Assembly: GCF_900102945.1 (NCBI RefSeq)
Contig: NZ_FNGI01000010.1
Span: forward strand, 62,001-126,000
Source: Modicisalibacter muralis
GTDB taxonomy: Bacteria; Pseudomonadota; Gammaproteobacteria; Pseudomonadales; Halomonadaceae
Direction of reading: 5' to 3'
DNA: 64,000 nucleotides
Shown here: piece after piece, positions 1-12,912 of the stretch
Layout of the letters: each line of letters starts with the position of its first letter
Numbering within the stretch: position 1 is the first letter of the stretch
Position numbers and translations under genes: made by a program
The notes under the pieces: model-generated
Told to the model about the DNA's origin: nothing
The model's input: the letters and a program-made list of their open reading frames with translations, nothing else
Databases searched by the model: none

Positions 1-1
1 G

Positions 2-1003
2 GATATATTCGCCCAGCGGGCACGCACCCACGAGGGTAAGTTGCAGGTGGAGCTGGCCCAGCTGGAGTATATGTCGACCCGCCTGGTGCGCGGTTGGACC
101 CACCTCGAGCGCCAAAAGGGCGGTATCGGCTTGCGCGGGCCGGGTGAAACCCAGCTCGAGACCGACCGTCGGTTGTTGCGCGCGCGGATCAAGTCGATCC
201 ATAAGCGCCTGGACAAGGTTCGCCGGCAGCGCGAGCAAAATCGGCGTGCGCGTTCACGCGCCGAGATTCCCAGTATTTCGCTGGTGGGCTATACCAACGC
301 CGGCAAGTCGACGCTGTTCAATGCCGTGACGACCGCCGACGTTTATGTGGCCGATCAGCTTTTCGCCACGCTGGACCCGACGCTGCGACGCCTCGAAATC
401 GCCGACGTCGGGCCAGTCGTGCTGGCCGATACCGTGGGCTTTATCCGGCACCTGCCGCACAAGCTGGTCGAGGCCTTCCAGGCGACGCTTCAGGAAGCCG
501 CCGAAGCTTCTCTACTGGTGCATGTGATCGATGCCGCCGATCCGGATCGTGAGATCAATGTCAGCGAAGTCGAAGGGGTACTCGATGAAATCGGCGCCGA
601 TGACGTACCCTGTCTGCGGGTCATGAACAAGATCGACCTGTTCGATAGCGCGCCGCGCATCGAACGTGACGGCGATGGCCTACCGGAAGTGGTCTGGCTA
701 TCGGCGCGTCAAGGGCTGGGGCTCGATCTGCTGGCCCAGGCGCTCTCGGAGCGCCTCGCCGAAGACGTATTCGAAGCGCATCTGACCCTGTTGCCGGAAC
801 AGGGGCGGCTGCGTGCTGGCCTGCATGAGCTGGATGCGGTGCGCGCGGAGCGCTTCGACGAGCAGGGTCGCGTGCTGCTCGAGGTTCGCCTGCCGCGTCG
901 CGACTTCATGCGTCTTCTCGCTCGCTTGGGCGAGAAGACAGAGGATTATTTGCTACCGGAAGACAGGGAGTCGCCGGTATGGGCTGACGGGGCCCGAGAA
1001 TGA
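2..1003 (+). CDS. hflX: GTPase HflX (5' end outside window)
   Basis: HflX is a ribosome-binding GTPase of the Obg/HflX group; in E. coli it splits stalled or heat-damaged 70S ribosomes. The frame is open from base 2 with no start, so the N-terminal quarter lies upstream and 333 residues are visible. An HflX-type linker with GGIGLRGPGETQLETDRR is followed by a G domain with the P-loop GYTNAGKSTLFN, the DPTLRR switch region, DTVGFI (G3) and NKID (G4). The TTG at 41 is internal, because upstream codons continue the family sequence. The order hflX-hflK-hflC is the usual gammaproteobacterial one, normally preceded by hfq. The gene ends in TGA, 81 bases before hflK. Confidence 0.95.
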   Translation, partial: DIFAQRARTHEGKLQVELAQLEYMSTRLVRGWTHLERQKGGIGLRGPGETQLETDRRLLRARIKSIHKRLDKVRRQREQNRRARSRAEIPSISLVGYTNAGKSTLFNAVTTADVYVADQLFATLDPTLRRLEIADVGPVVLADTVGFIRHLPHKLVEAFQATLQEAAEASLLVHVIDAADPDREINVSEVEGVLDEIGADDVPCLRVMNKIDLFDSAPRIERDGDGLPEVVWLSARQGLGLDLLAQALSERLAEDVFEAHLTLLPEQGRLRAGLHELDAVRAERFDEQGRVLLEVRLPRRDFMRLLARLGEKTEDYLLPEDRESPVWADGARE

Positions 1004-1084
1004 TGTGCTCGGTGTTGATAGCATCGACGTCCCGTGCATACGCAATCAACGCATATCGCAATCAATGCCTAGTGGAGACGACGT

Positions 1085-2317
1085 ATGGCTTGGAATGAGC
1101 CTGGTGGTGGTGGTGGCAACCAGCACGACCCCTGGAGTGGCGGTGGCCGACGCGGTGGCGACGGCAACGGCGGGGGCAACAAGGGAGGCGGCGGCAACAA
1201 CCAAGGGCCACCCGATCTCGATGAGGCGCTGAAGAAATTTCAGGACAAGCTCAACAAGATGCTCGGCGGTGGCCGCGGTAAGCGTGGCGGCGGTAACGGT
1301 GGTGCTGGCGGCGGTGGCAAGCGCAACACCCTGGCGCTGCCGGGCCTGCTGGTCATCGTTGCCCTGGCGATCTGGGCCGCCTCCGGATTCTATCTTGTCG
1401 ATCAATCCGAGCGCGGCGTGGTGCTGCGTTTCGGCAAGTTCCAGGACATCGTTAACCCGGGGCTGCATTGGAATCCGCCGCTGATCGATGATGTGCGGAT
1501 GGTCAACGTGACCCGGGTACGCTCCATTTCACAGACCAAGTCGATGCTGACTCGCGACGAGAACATCGTCCAGGTGGCCATTTCGGCGCAATATCAGGTA
1601 GCCGATCCGCGTGCCTACGCGCTCAACGTGCGTGCCCCGGAACGGACCATAGAGAGCGCGCTCGATTCGGCACTGCGTCACGTGGTGGGCGGTACCGAGA
1701 TGAACGACATCCTGACGTCGGGGCGCGAGTTGCTGGCGAATAGCGTTGCCACGCGTTTGCAATCGTATCTCGATAACTACGGTGTCGGCTTGCGCGTCCA
1801 GGCCATCAACGTCGAATCGACATCGGCTCCGGATGCGGTACAGGACGCCTTCGATGACGTCATCAAGGCGCGTGAGGATCGCCAGCGCTTGATCAACGAA
1901 GCGATCGGTTACGCCAACGCGATCATTCCCGTGGCGCAAGGTAACGCCCAGCGCTTGCTGGAGCAGGCCCAGGGGTATCGCGAGTCGGTGGTCGCCGAAG
2001 CCTTGGGTAACACCAATCATTTCAACTCGCTGTTGACCGAGTATCGCAATGCTCCCGAAATCATGCGCGATCGTATGTACCTGGACGCCATGTCCGATGT
2101 GCTGAGCAACACCAGCAAGGTACTGATCGATGTCAGCGAGAGCAGCCCGCTAATGGTGCTGCCGCTCAATAAGCTGCTCGGTGGCAAGGGTCAACAGACG
2201 ACCCAGGGCGCGACGTCCAGCCAGTCAGGCCAGGAGATCGAGGTCGATCCTTACATGCTCGAGCGCATGCGCAATGAACAGCAGCAGAATAGCGGTATTC
2301 GCAGGGAGGGTCGTTAA
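1085..2317 (+). CDS. hflK: HflK, membrane SPFH protein of the FtsH modulator complex
   Basis: HflK forms with HflC a large membrane cage around the AAA protease FtsH and modulates its degradation of membrane proteins. The 410 residues show a Gly/Asn-rich cytoplasmic N-terminus (about 1-80, many GGG runs), one transmembrane segment (about 82-102, LALPGLLVIVALAIW), then the SPFH/band-7 domain starting at DQSERGVVLRFGKF. The C-terminal tail is Gln/Gly-rich. A GGAG-type ribosome site precedes the ATG. The stop codon overlaps the hflC start (TAATG), so the pair is translationally coupled. The length is normal for the family. Confidence 0.96.
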   Translation: MAWNEPGGGGGNQHDPWSGGGRRGGDGNGGGNKGGGGNNQGPPDLDEALKKFQDKLNKMLGGGRGKRGGGNGGAGGGGKRNTLALPGLLVIVALAIWAASGFYLVDQSERGVVLRFGKFQDIVNPGLHWNPPLIDDVRMVNVTRVRSISQTKSMLTRDENIVQVAISAQYQVADPRAYALNVRAPERTIESALDSALRHVVGGTEMNDILTSGRELLANSVATRLQSYLDNYGVGLRVQAINVESTSAPDAVQDAFDDVIKAREDRQRLINEAIGYANAIIPVAQGNAQRLLEQAQGYRESVVAEALGNTNHFNSLLTEYRNAPEIMRDRMYLDAMSDVLSNTSKVLIDVSESSPLMVLPLNKLLGGKGQQTTQGATSSQSGQEIEVDPYMLERMRNEQQQNSGIRREGR

Positions 2318-3228
2318 TGATCAATAACCGTTCCCTGCTCATCGTCGCCGGCCTGGCCGTGGTCGCCTGGGTGGGCAGCAGCAGTCTGTATATCGTCGAC
2401 GAGACCGAGCGCGCCATCGAGCTGCGCTTCGGCGAGATCGTCAACGACGACGTTTCTCCGGGGCTGCATTTCAAGGTGCCGATCACCAATACAGTACGCA
2501 CCTTCGATAGCCGGGTATTGACGCTGAATACAGAAGCCAGCCGTTACCTGACAAACGAGAAGAAGGCGGTGATCGTCGATTATTTCACCAAATGGCAGAT
2601 CGTCGATCCGGCGCGTTACTACCAGGCGACATCGGGTGACGAGCAAATCGCCGAACGCCTGATCGGGCCGCGCGTGGACGAGCGGCTGCGCAACCAGTTC
2701 GGGCGTCTCGAGCTGCAGGAGATCATCGCCGAACAGCGGGATGCCCTGTTGGTTGGTCCAACCAAGCAGCTCAATGAGATCCTGCGTGATGAGCTAGGGG
2801 TGTCGGTTGTCGACATTCGCATCAAACGCATCGACCTGCCCGACGAGGTCACTCAGGCGGTTTACGAGCGGATGCGCACCGAGCGTAATCGCGAAGCGCG
2901 TGAATATCGTGCCCAGGGGCAGGAGCAGGCCGAGAAGATTCGTGCCGTCGCCGATCGCCAGCGCCAGGTGTTGTTGGCCGAGGCTCAGTCCAAGGCGGAA
3001 ACGCTGCGTGGTAAGGGCGATGCCGAGGCTGCTGCGATCTATGCCGGGGCCTACCAGAAGGACCCCGAGTTCTTTCGCTTCTTCCGCAGCCTGAAAGCCT
3101 ACCGCGAGAGCTTCGATGGCAAGGACGACCTGCTGGTGCTGGAGCCGGACAGCCAGTTCTTCCGCTATCTCGACAGCGCGGATCCTCAGGGTGGGGATTC
3201 GCAGCAGAACACGGATGAGCAGGGCTAA
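2317..3228 (+). CDS. hflC: HflC, membrane SPFH protein of the FtsH modulator complex
   Basis: Partner of HflK in the FtsH-modulating membrane complex. The 303-residue protein has an N-terminal signal-anchor (LLIVAGLAVVAWVGSSSLYI) and a band-7/SPFH domain (DETERAIELRFGEI onward). A long charged helix around residues 185-235 (RTERNREAREYRAQGQEQAE) is typical of the coiled-coil part of HflC. It starts one base inside the hflK stop codon; the GGGAGGG sequence just upstream serves as its ribosome site. A hairpin and a second, U-tailed hairpin follow the stop. Confidence 0.96.
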   Translation: MINNRSLLIVAGLAVVAWVGSSSLYIVDETERAIELRFGEIVNDDVSPGLHFKVPITNTVRTFDSRVLTLNTEASRYLTNEKKAVIVDYFTKWQIVDPARYYQATSGDEQIAERLIGPRVDERLRNQFGRLELQEIIAEQRDALLVGPTKQLNEILRDELGVSVVDIRIKRIDLPDEVTQAVYERMRTERNREAREYRAQGQEQAEKIRAVADRQRQVLLAEAQSKAETLRGKGDAEAAAIYAGAYQKDPEFFRFFRSLKAYRESFDGKDDLLVLEPDSQFFRYLDSADPQGGDSQQNTDEQG

Positions 3229-3247
3229 GGCCTGCCTCGTCCGGCGC

Positions 3248-3314
3248 GGCCTCCGGGGTTCACCCGGAGGCCAAGCGTGATAGAATTACGTTACCGGGCG
3301 TAGCCCGGTTTTTT
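3248..3314 (+). terminator. Two hairpins after hflC, the second U-tailed
   Basis: The first inverted repeat has perfect 10-base arms (3248-3257 and 3263-3272) without a T run. The second has 7-base arms (3293-3299 and 3303-3309) followed by five Ts, the form of an intrinsic terminator. The hisZ start lies only 31 bases beyond, so this either separates hfl from hisZ transcription or acts as a leader attenuator. Confidence 0.6.
3259..3286 (+). promoter_or_regulatory. Possible promoter for hisZ
   Basis: An extended -10 (TG-A-TAGAAT, 3278-3286) lies 16 bases after TTCACC (3259-3264). Transcription would begin near 3293, at the base of the U-tailed hairpin, which makes its role ambiguous. Confidence 0.35.
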
Positions 3315-3344
3315 GTGGCCATTCATCTTTGGCAGGACAGGCTA

Positions 3345-4535
3345 ATGACCATCGCTGATCGCTGGCTGCTACCCGATGGCATGGACGAAGTGCTCCCACC
3401 GCAAGCGACGCGCATGGAAGCGCTGCGCCGTGCATTGCTCGACCTATACCACTGCTGGGGCTACGATCTGGTGATGCCGCCACCGGTGGAGTTTCTCGAT
3501 TCGTTGTTGACCGGCACGGGCACCGACCTCGACCTGCAGACATTCAAGCTCATCGATCAACTGACCGGGCGCATGATGGGCGCCAGCGCCGATGTCACGC
3601 CGCAGGTGGCGCGTATGGATGCCCACTCGCTGAAACACCGCGGGCCGGCGCGGTTGTGCTATTGCAGTAATGTGCTGCGTGCCAAGGCCGATCAGCACCA
3701 GGGCGGGCGTAGTCCTGTGCAGGTCGGTGTCGAGTTGTTCGGTCATGCCGGCCTCGAGGCCGACCTGGAGATCCTGCGCCTGGCGCTGGCAAGCCTGACT
3801 ACTGCCGGGGCCCAGGAGATCCATCTGGCGCTGGGTCATATCGGCATCTATCGTGCCCTGGTGCAGGCCGCCGATCTGGATGCCGACAGCCGGCGGGCGC
3901 TGTTCGAGGCGATCGAGCGCAAGTCGCCCAGCGACGTTCGCGCGCTTGTCGAAGTGCAAGTCACCGATAGCCGCTTGGCTGCCATGCTCAAGGCCCTGGT
4001 GCATTTGCATGGCGGGGTCGACGTGCTGGATGAGGCGCGGCGCATTTTTTCTGACGCACCGGCGGCGGTAAGCGAGGCTTTCGATCAACTACAGGCACTC
4101 TGCCAGGGGATGTCCAGCGAGCATGCGCAGGTCACGCTGTATGTCGATCTGGCCGATCTGCGTGGTTATCAGTATCACACGGGCATGATGTTCGCCGCCT
4201 ATGTGCCGGGCTATGGCCAGGCATTGGCCAAGGGCGGCCGCTACGATGACACGGGAAAAGCCTTCGGGCGGGCTCGCCCGGCCACCGGTTTCTCCATGGA
4301 CCTGAAATTGCTGGCCTCTCTGGTCGAGCAATTGCCGGCCTGCGATGGAATATGGGCGCCAGCCGCTGCTGCGCCGGCCGATGCCGCGCTCGATGCAGTG
4401 ATCACGCGTTTGCGCAGCGCCGGTGAGCGTGTTGTTCAGGCCCTGCCGGGGCAATACACCGGCCCAACGGAGCATCGCTGCAACCGCCGTCTGGTACGCA
4501 TGGGCGACGACTGGCAGGTTTCTCCTCTGGCGTGA
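3345..4535 (+). CDS. hisZ: ATP phosphoribosyltransferase regulatory subunit HisZ
   Basis: HisZ is a histidyl-tRNA synthetase paralogue without tRNA charging activity. It assembles with the short form of HisG to make the first enzyme of histidine synthesis active and feedback-regulated. The 396 residues begin MTIADRWLLPDGMDEVLPPQ, the conserved HisZ N-terminus, and carry class II synthetase motifs (GMMGASADVTPQVAR; YHTGMMFAAYVPGYG; KGGRYDDTGKAFGRARPATGFS). I chose the ATG at 3345 rather than an in-frame GTG at 3315, because AGGACAG lies just upstream and family alignment starts here. The position between hflC and purA is conserved in related genomes. Confidence 0.95.
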   Translation: MTIADRWLLPDGMDEVLPPQATRMEALRRALLDLYHCWGYDLVMPPPVEFLDSLLTGTGTDLDLQTFKLIDQLTGRMMGASADVTPQVARMDAHSLKHRGPARLCYCSNVLRAKADQHQGGRSPVQVGVELFGHAGLEADLEILRLALASLTTAGAQEIHLALGHIGIYRALVQAADLDADSRRALFEAIERKSPSDVRALVEVQVTDSRLAAMLKALVHLHGGVDVLDEARRIFSDAPAAVSEAFDQLQALCQGMSSEHAQVTLYVDLADLRGYQYHTGMMFAAYVPGYGQALAKGGRYDDTGKAFGRARPATGFSMDLKLLASLVEQLPACDGIWAPAAAAPADAALDAVITRLRSAGERVVQALPGQYTGPTEHRCNRRLVRMGDDWQVSPLA

Positions 4536-4551
4536 TGCCCGGTGGGGCTGA

Positions 4552-5907
<1,356 letters not shown>

Positions 5908-5922
5908 TTCCGGCATGCTCCG

Positions 5923-5947
5923 AAAAGCGCCTACGGGCGCTTTTTTT
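5923..5947 (+). terminator. Intrinsic terminator of purA
   Basis: AAAGCGCC and GGCGCTTT arms enclose a short loop, followed by seven Ts, 16 bases after the purA stop. Confidence 0.9.
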
Positions 5948-5978
5948 GCTGAGAGAAACCGCGCTTTTATAGTGGCCG

Positions 5979-5997
5979 GATAATAACAATTGTCATT
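5979..5997 (+). promoter_or_regulatory. Fur-box-like sequence upstream of the suf operon
   Basis: The 19 bases starting GATAATAACAAT match 13 of 19 positions of the classical Fur box and contain the palindrome ACAATTGT. It lies about 70 bases upstream of the suf regulator promoter. SUF systems are often iron-regulated, so the placement is sensible, but this is a motif match only. Confidence 0.35.
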
Positions 5998-6064
5998 CTC
6001 GCTGCTATCGGCTTGGAAATGGCGGTTATCAGGTTGGTTTTCGCCGACATCCGTAGCGATGCCC

Positions 6065-6103
6065 TTCACATCGCCCGCATACAGGACTAAAATGGTCCCC
6101 AAT
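6065..6103 (+). promoter_or_regulatory. suf operon promoter overlapped by an IscR/Rrf2-like operator
   Basis: TTCACA (6065-6070) and TAAAAT (6088-6093) are separated by 17 bases, a good sigma-70 promoter. Over the -10 lies a 25-base window (6079-6103) whose core GACTAAAATGGTC fits 12 of 13 positions of the IscR type 1 core (GACTRWWWYAGTC), with ATAC on the left and an AT end on the right. This suggests that the first gene, an Rrf2 protein with three cysteines, represses its own operon when carrying a cluster. Confidence 0.65.
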
Positions 6104-6127
6104 GAAAGAGGCCATGGAGTCCAGGCA

Positions 6128-6595
6128 ATGTTGAAGCTGTCGAAGCTGACCGACTACGCCGCCGTGGTGATGGCGCAGATTGCTCGTCACCCGGAGCATC
6201 CCCACGCTGCCCCTGAATTGGCGGATGCGGTGATGCTGCCTCATCCAACCGTCAGCAAGACTCTCAAGATGCTGGTGCGGGCGGGGTTGCTCACGTCGTT
6301 GCGTGGCTCCCAGGGTGGTTATCGGCTGGCACGCCCGGCTTCGCAGATCACTGCCAGTGATATCATCGCCGCCATCGAGGGCCCGGTGGCGATGACCGAG
6401 TGCAGCCACGCCGACGGCGATTGCGAACTGGTGGGTAACTGTGGCGTGGCCGATAACTGGCAGCGCGTGTCACTCGCGGTGCGCACGCTGCTCGATGGCG
6501 TGACGCTGGCGCACCTGGCCCAGTCCGCCCCCATCAAGCTGCCCGTGCAGCTACCCATACAGAGCGTGACCCTGGCCGCATCGGCGGAAGGTTAA
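6128..6595 (+). CDS. Rrf2-family regulator of the SUF Fe-S operon
   Basis: A 155-residue winged-helix regulator of the IscR/Rrf2 family, of the type found at the head of suf operons. The N-terminal helix-turn-helix (LADAVMLPHPTVSKTLKMLV, about 31-50) and wing (SLRGSQGGYRLAR) are clear. Three cysteines at 92, 99 and 105 match the cluster ligands of IscR in spacing, so it probably senses Fe-S status. I start at ATG 6128 (MLKLSKLTDYA), the family N-terminus, with GGAG upstream; a longer GTG-initiated frame is not supported. sufB follows after 57 bases. Its own promoter carries a matching palindrome. Confidence 0.92.
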   Translation: MLKLSKLTDYAAVVMAQIARHPEHPHAAPELADAVMLPHPTVSKTLKMLVRAGLLTSLRGSQGGYRLARPASQITASDIIAAIEGPVAMTECSHADGDCELVGNCGVADNWQRVSLAVRTLLDGVTLAHLAQSAPIKLPVQLPIQSVTLAASAEG

Positions 6596-6652
6596 GCGCC
6601 GTAACTACCGTTGCTCAAAAGGGTGAGGCGATCGCCCGGGAGAGGAGAGACC

Positions 6653-8095
<1,443 letters not shown>

Positions 8096-8162
8096 CGCTC
8101 GACTAGCGATCTAATTTATCGAAGACGCCTTGGCGGCGGCTTCCAAAGGTAAAAGGTGTTAC

Positions 8163-8911
8163 ATGCTCGAAGTCAAAGATCTGTACGTCACGGTGGAAGG
8201 CAAGGAAATCCTCAGGGGTCTGAGCCTGACGATCAACGCCGGTGAGATTCACGCCATCATGGGCCCCAACGGCGCGGGCAAGTCGACGCTGTCGGCGGTG
8301 ATCGCCGGCAAGGACGGCTATGAAGTGACGTCCGGCACGATCACCTTCGAGGGCCGCGACGTGCTGGAGATGGAGATCGAGGAGCGCGCCCAGGCCGGGC
8401 TGTTGCTGGGTTTTCAATACCCGGTGGAGATTCCCGGCGTCAAGAACGTCTACCTGCTCAAGGCGGCGCTCAATGCCCAGCGCACGGCGCGCGGCGAGGG
8501 CGAGATTCCCGCGCCCGAGTTCATGAAGCTGGTCAAGGAGAAGCTGGCGTTCATGAAGATGGACGCGAGCTTCTTGCAGCGCGCGGTCAACGAGGGTTTC
8601 TCGGGCGGCGAGAAGAAGCGTAACGAGATACTCCAGATGCTGTTGCTCGAGCCCAAGCTGGCGATGCTCGACGAGATCGACTCGGGCCTCGATATCGATG
8701 CCATGAAGATCGTCGCCGATGGCGTCAACTCGTTGCGCGCCGCCGACCGCGCGATCCTGTTGGTCACTCACTACCAGCGCCTGCTCGATTACATCACGCC
8801 GGATGTCGTGCATGTGCTCGTCGATGGTCGCATCGTCAAGAGTGGTGACAAATCGCTGGCGCTGGAACTGGAATCCCGTGGTTACGAATGGGTCCAGGAG
8901 GAGTCCGCAGC

Positions 8912-8915
<4 letters not shown>
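8163..8915 (+). CDS. sufC: SUF ATPase SufC
   Basis: SufC is the ABC-type ATPase that drives conformational change of SufB and SufD during cluster assembly; it is cytoplasmic and not a transporter component. The 250 residues carry Walker A GPNGAGKST, the Q-loop region LLLGFQYPVEIPG, the SufC-specific signature FSGGEKKRNEI, Walker B LAMLDEIDSGLD and the H-motif VTHYQRLL. The start at 8163 gives the standard MLEVKDLYV N-terminus, after AAAGG. The stop overlaps the sufD start by four bases (ATGA). Confidence 0.97.
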
Positions 8916-10282
<1,367 letters not shown>

Positions 10283-10286
10283 GCCG

Positions 10287-11528
10287 ATGACCGTAATGAC
10301 CGACCTGACGCTGGATGTGGTGCGTGTGCGCCGCGATTTTCCGGTTCTCGAGCGTGAAGTGCATGGCAAGCCGCTGGTGTATCTCGATAATGCCGCGACC
10401 AGCCAGACGCCACGCCAGGTCATAGAGACGCTGGATCATTATTACCGGCACTACAACGCCAATATCCATCGTGGCCTGCATACCCTGGCCGACGAAGCGA
10501 CGGCGGCCTTCGAGGACACTCGTGAGATCGTACGCGCCTTCATCAATGCCACCGAGCGCCGCGAGATCGTCTTCACACGCGGTACCACCGAGGCGATCAA
10601 TCTGGTCGCCCAGAGTTGGGGGCGCGCCAATCTCGCGCCTGGCGACGAGGTGCTGATATCGCAACTCGAGCACCATTCCAATATCGTGCCCTGGCAGTTG
10701 CTGGCCAATCAGCTGGACCTGCATATCAGGGTGATCCCCGTCGACGAGCATGGCGCGCTGGATATGGCCGCCTATCAGGCGTCGTTCAACGAGCGCACTC
10801 GGTTGGTGGCAGTCAATCACATCTCGAACGCCTTCGGCACCATCAACCCGGTGCGTGAGATGGCGACCATCGCTCACGACCACGGTGCGCTGATTCTGAT
10901 CGACGGCGCCCAGGCCGTGCCGCACGAAGCGGTCGATGTGCGCGGCATCGATGCCGACTTCTATGCGTTCTCCGGTCACAAGGCTTACGGCCCTACCGGT
11001 GTCGGCGTGCTTTACGGCAAGGCGGCACTGCTCGAGGCCATGCCACCCTGGCAGGGCGGGGGCGAGATGATTCGCACGGTATCCTTCGATGCCGGTACGA
11101 CATACGCCGACATTCCGCACAAGTTCGAGGCCGGTACACCGGCCATCGGCGATGTCATCGCCATGGGGCGCGCCCTGCAGTGGGTCGACGAGATCGGCAT
11201 TTCGTTGATCGGCGCCTGGGAGCAACGCCTGCTGGCGCATGCCAATGAACAGCTCGCGCGTATCGATGGCCTGCGCGTTCTGGGTACGGCGCCGCACAAG
11301 GCGGGGGTGATTTCCTTCGTCGTCGAGGGCGCCCACGCTCAGGATATCGGCCTGCTGATCGACCAACTCGGCGTGGCGATTCGTACCGGCAATCACTGTG
11401 CCCAGCCGCTGTTGCATCACTTCGGTGTCGATGCCACCTGCCGGGCGTCGTTCGCCGCCTACAACACGCCCGAGGAAATCGATATCTTCGTCGAGGCGTT
11501 GGAGCGCGTCGTCGGCATGGTGCGCTAA
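10287..11528 (+). CDS. sufS: Cysteine desulfurase SufS
   Basis: A PLP enzyme that takes sulfur from cysteine and passes it as persulfide to the SUF scaffold. The 413-residue group II desulfurase shows LVYLDNAATSQTP, the cofactor histidine region ISQLEHHSN, the Schiff-base lysine in FSGHKAYGPTG (about residue 231) and the catalytic cysteine in TCRASF (about 384). A MT-V-MT start leaves two ATGs (10287, 10296); 10287 is closer to the AAGGGGAG ribosome site. No sufE or sufU gene follows, although group II desulfurases usually need such a partner, so one must be encoded elsewhere. Confidence 0.96.
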   Translation: MTVMTDLTLDVVRVRRDFPVLEREVHGKPLVYLDNAATSQTPRQVIETLDHYYRHYNANIHRGLHTLADEATAAFEDTREIVRAFINATERREIVFTRGTTEAINLVAQSWGRANLAPGDEVLISQLEHHSNIVPWQLLANQLDLHIRVIPVDEHGALDMAAYQASFNERTRLVAVNHISNAFGTINPVREMATIAHDHGALILIDGAQAVPHEAVDVRGIDADFYAFSGHKAYGPTGVGVLYGKAALLEAMPPWQGGGEMIRTVSFDAGTTYADIPHKFEAGTPAIGDVIAMGRALQWVDEIGISLIGAWEQRLLAHANEQLARIDGLRVLGTAPHKAGVISFVVEGAHAQDIGLLIDQLGVAIRTGNHCAQPLLHHFGVDATCRASFAAYNTPEEIDIFVEALERVVGMVR

Positions 11529-11563
11529 TTGGCAAGCAGGCCGACGCAGTCAACGGAGAGCCA

Positions 11564-12142
11564 ATGCAGCAACAGCAAACGCAGCAACTCGATAGCCTCT
11601 ACAAGGGCCAGGAAATGCCTCTGCAACGCGATGTCGAGGCGATTTCGATTCCCTTCGGCAAGGGCGTCACCTTGACCGAAGACAGCGTCGTTTCGGTGAT
11701 GCAGGCCAAGGGCAGCACGCTGAGCGTGGCCTACGAGGGCCGTTTGTATCTGGTCGAAGGCAGCGATCTGGATGCCTTGGGGCTGGAACCGTTGCCACGA
11801 CCGACGCTGGCCGAGGACGCCAGCGAGGAGGCGATCGAACAGTTCGTCTGGGACCAACTACGCACCTGTTTCGATCCCGAGATTCCAGTCAATATCGTTG
11901 ATCTGGGACTGGTCTACGGCTGTCGTATCGAGCGCTTGATCTCCGGCGAGCGTATCGTCACCGTGCGCATGACGCTGACCGCGCCGGGCTGCGGCATGGG
12001 CGACGTGATCGCCGCGGATGCACGGCGCAAGATCCTCGGTGCGCCGCAGATTTCCCAGGTGCATATCGACACGGTCTTCGACCCACCCTGGAGTCGTGAG
12101 ATGATGACCGAGGAGGCGCGCCTGGAACTGGGTCTGTTTTAG
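11564..12142 (+). CDS. sufT: SUF-associated MIP18-family protein SufT
   Basis: SufT proteins contain a MIP18/DUF59 domain and help mature Fe-S proteins; the biochemical role is still debated. The 192 residues have a family-specific N-terminal extension (about 1-90) and a DUF59 core with CFDPEIPVNIVDLGLVYGC and the TAPGCGMGDVIA loop, which contains the conserved cysteine. The gene is 35 bases downstream of sufS and ends the operon. SufA and SufE genes, common in other suf operons, are absent here. Confidence 0.9.
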   Translation: MQQQQTQQLDSLYKGQEMPLQRDVEAISIPFGKGVTLTEDSVVSVMQAKGSTLSVAYEGRLYLVEGSDLDALGLEPLPRPTLAEDASEEAIEQFVWDQLRTCFDPEIPVNIVDLGLVYGCRIERLISGERIVTVRMTLTAPGCGMGDVIAADARRKILGAPQISQVHIDTVFDPPWSREMMTEEARLELGLF

Positions 12143-12235
12143 TCCTTTAGACGGCATCGAGTCGTCAAGGCGTGCGACAATCCTCCGAGAGGCTGAACGA
12201 CAAGGCCGCATTAGCATGCTGAGAAGGGAGTCGAG

Positions 12236-12904
12236 ATGCGGCTGGCCGTGGCGTCAACGCTGAAAAAACTGATCCGGATACTGATTGCCCTGTCGCTGGC
12301 GTGCGCTGGCCTGGTGCTGGCCGCCAACCTGTGGGTGCTGGCGGCGACCGAGGAGCGTATCGAAGGGGATCTGATGCTGTGTGCCGCCGAGCCGGTCGGT
12401 ATCGTCTTCGGCACGTCCTACTGGTCGCGTGGCGGCGGCCGCAATCCCTATTACGTTGCCCGGCTCGGTGCCGCGGCCCGCCTGTTGCGCATGGGGCGCG
12501 TCGAGCACTTGCTGTTGTCCGGCGACAACCGCACCCGTTACTACAACGAACCCGTGACCATGTGGCGCGACCTGCGCGATGTCAACGTGGCCGACGCGGA
12601 CATGACCCTGGATTACGCCGGTTTCAGCACTTTCGATACGTTGGTCCGGGCGCGTAAGGTATTTGGCGCCGATCGCGTGTTATTGATTACCCAGGATTGG
12701 CATCTGCCGCGTGCGCTGTACATTGCCAATGCCATAGGGCTCGATGCCCGTGGCTGCGCGGTACCGTCGCGTTCGGTGGATGGCGTGTGGGAGTTGCGCA
12801 TGCGCGAGTGGCTGGCGCGAGTGGCTATGCTCGGCGATCTCTACCTGTGGGATCGCGAGCCGCATTTCCTCGGCCCGCATGTGCCCTTGCCGGCCCCGGA
12901 CTAA
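12236..12904 (+). CDS. SanA/YdcF-like inner-membrane protein (DUF218)
   Basis: A 222-residue protein with one N-terminal membrane anchor (about 10-33, LIRILIALSLACAGLVLAAN) and a periplasmic DUF218 domain: IVFGTSYWSRGG, ARLGAAARLLRMGRVEHLLLSGDN, DYAGFSTFDTLVRARKVFG and ITQDWHLPRALYIA. SanA in enterobacteria influences envelope integrity and vancomycin sensitivity, but its reaction is unknown. AAGGGAG precedes the ATG. It converges with the next gene with only eight bases between the stops. Confidence 0.85.
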   Translation: MRLAVASTLKKLIRILIALSLACAGLVLAANLWVLAATEERIEGDLMLCAAEPVGIVFGTSYWSRGGGRNPYYVARLGAAARLLRMGRVEHLLLSGDNRTRYYNEPVTMWRDLRDVNVADADMTLDYAGFSTFDTLVRARKVFGADRVLLITQDWHLPRALYIANAIGLDARGCAVPSRSVDGVWELRMREWLARVAMLGDLYLWDREPHFLGPHVPLPAPD

Positions 12905-12912
12905 CCAGCGAC

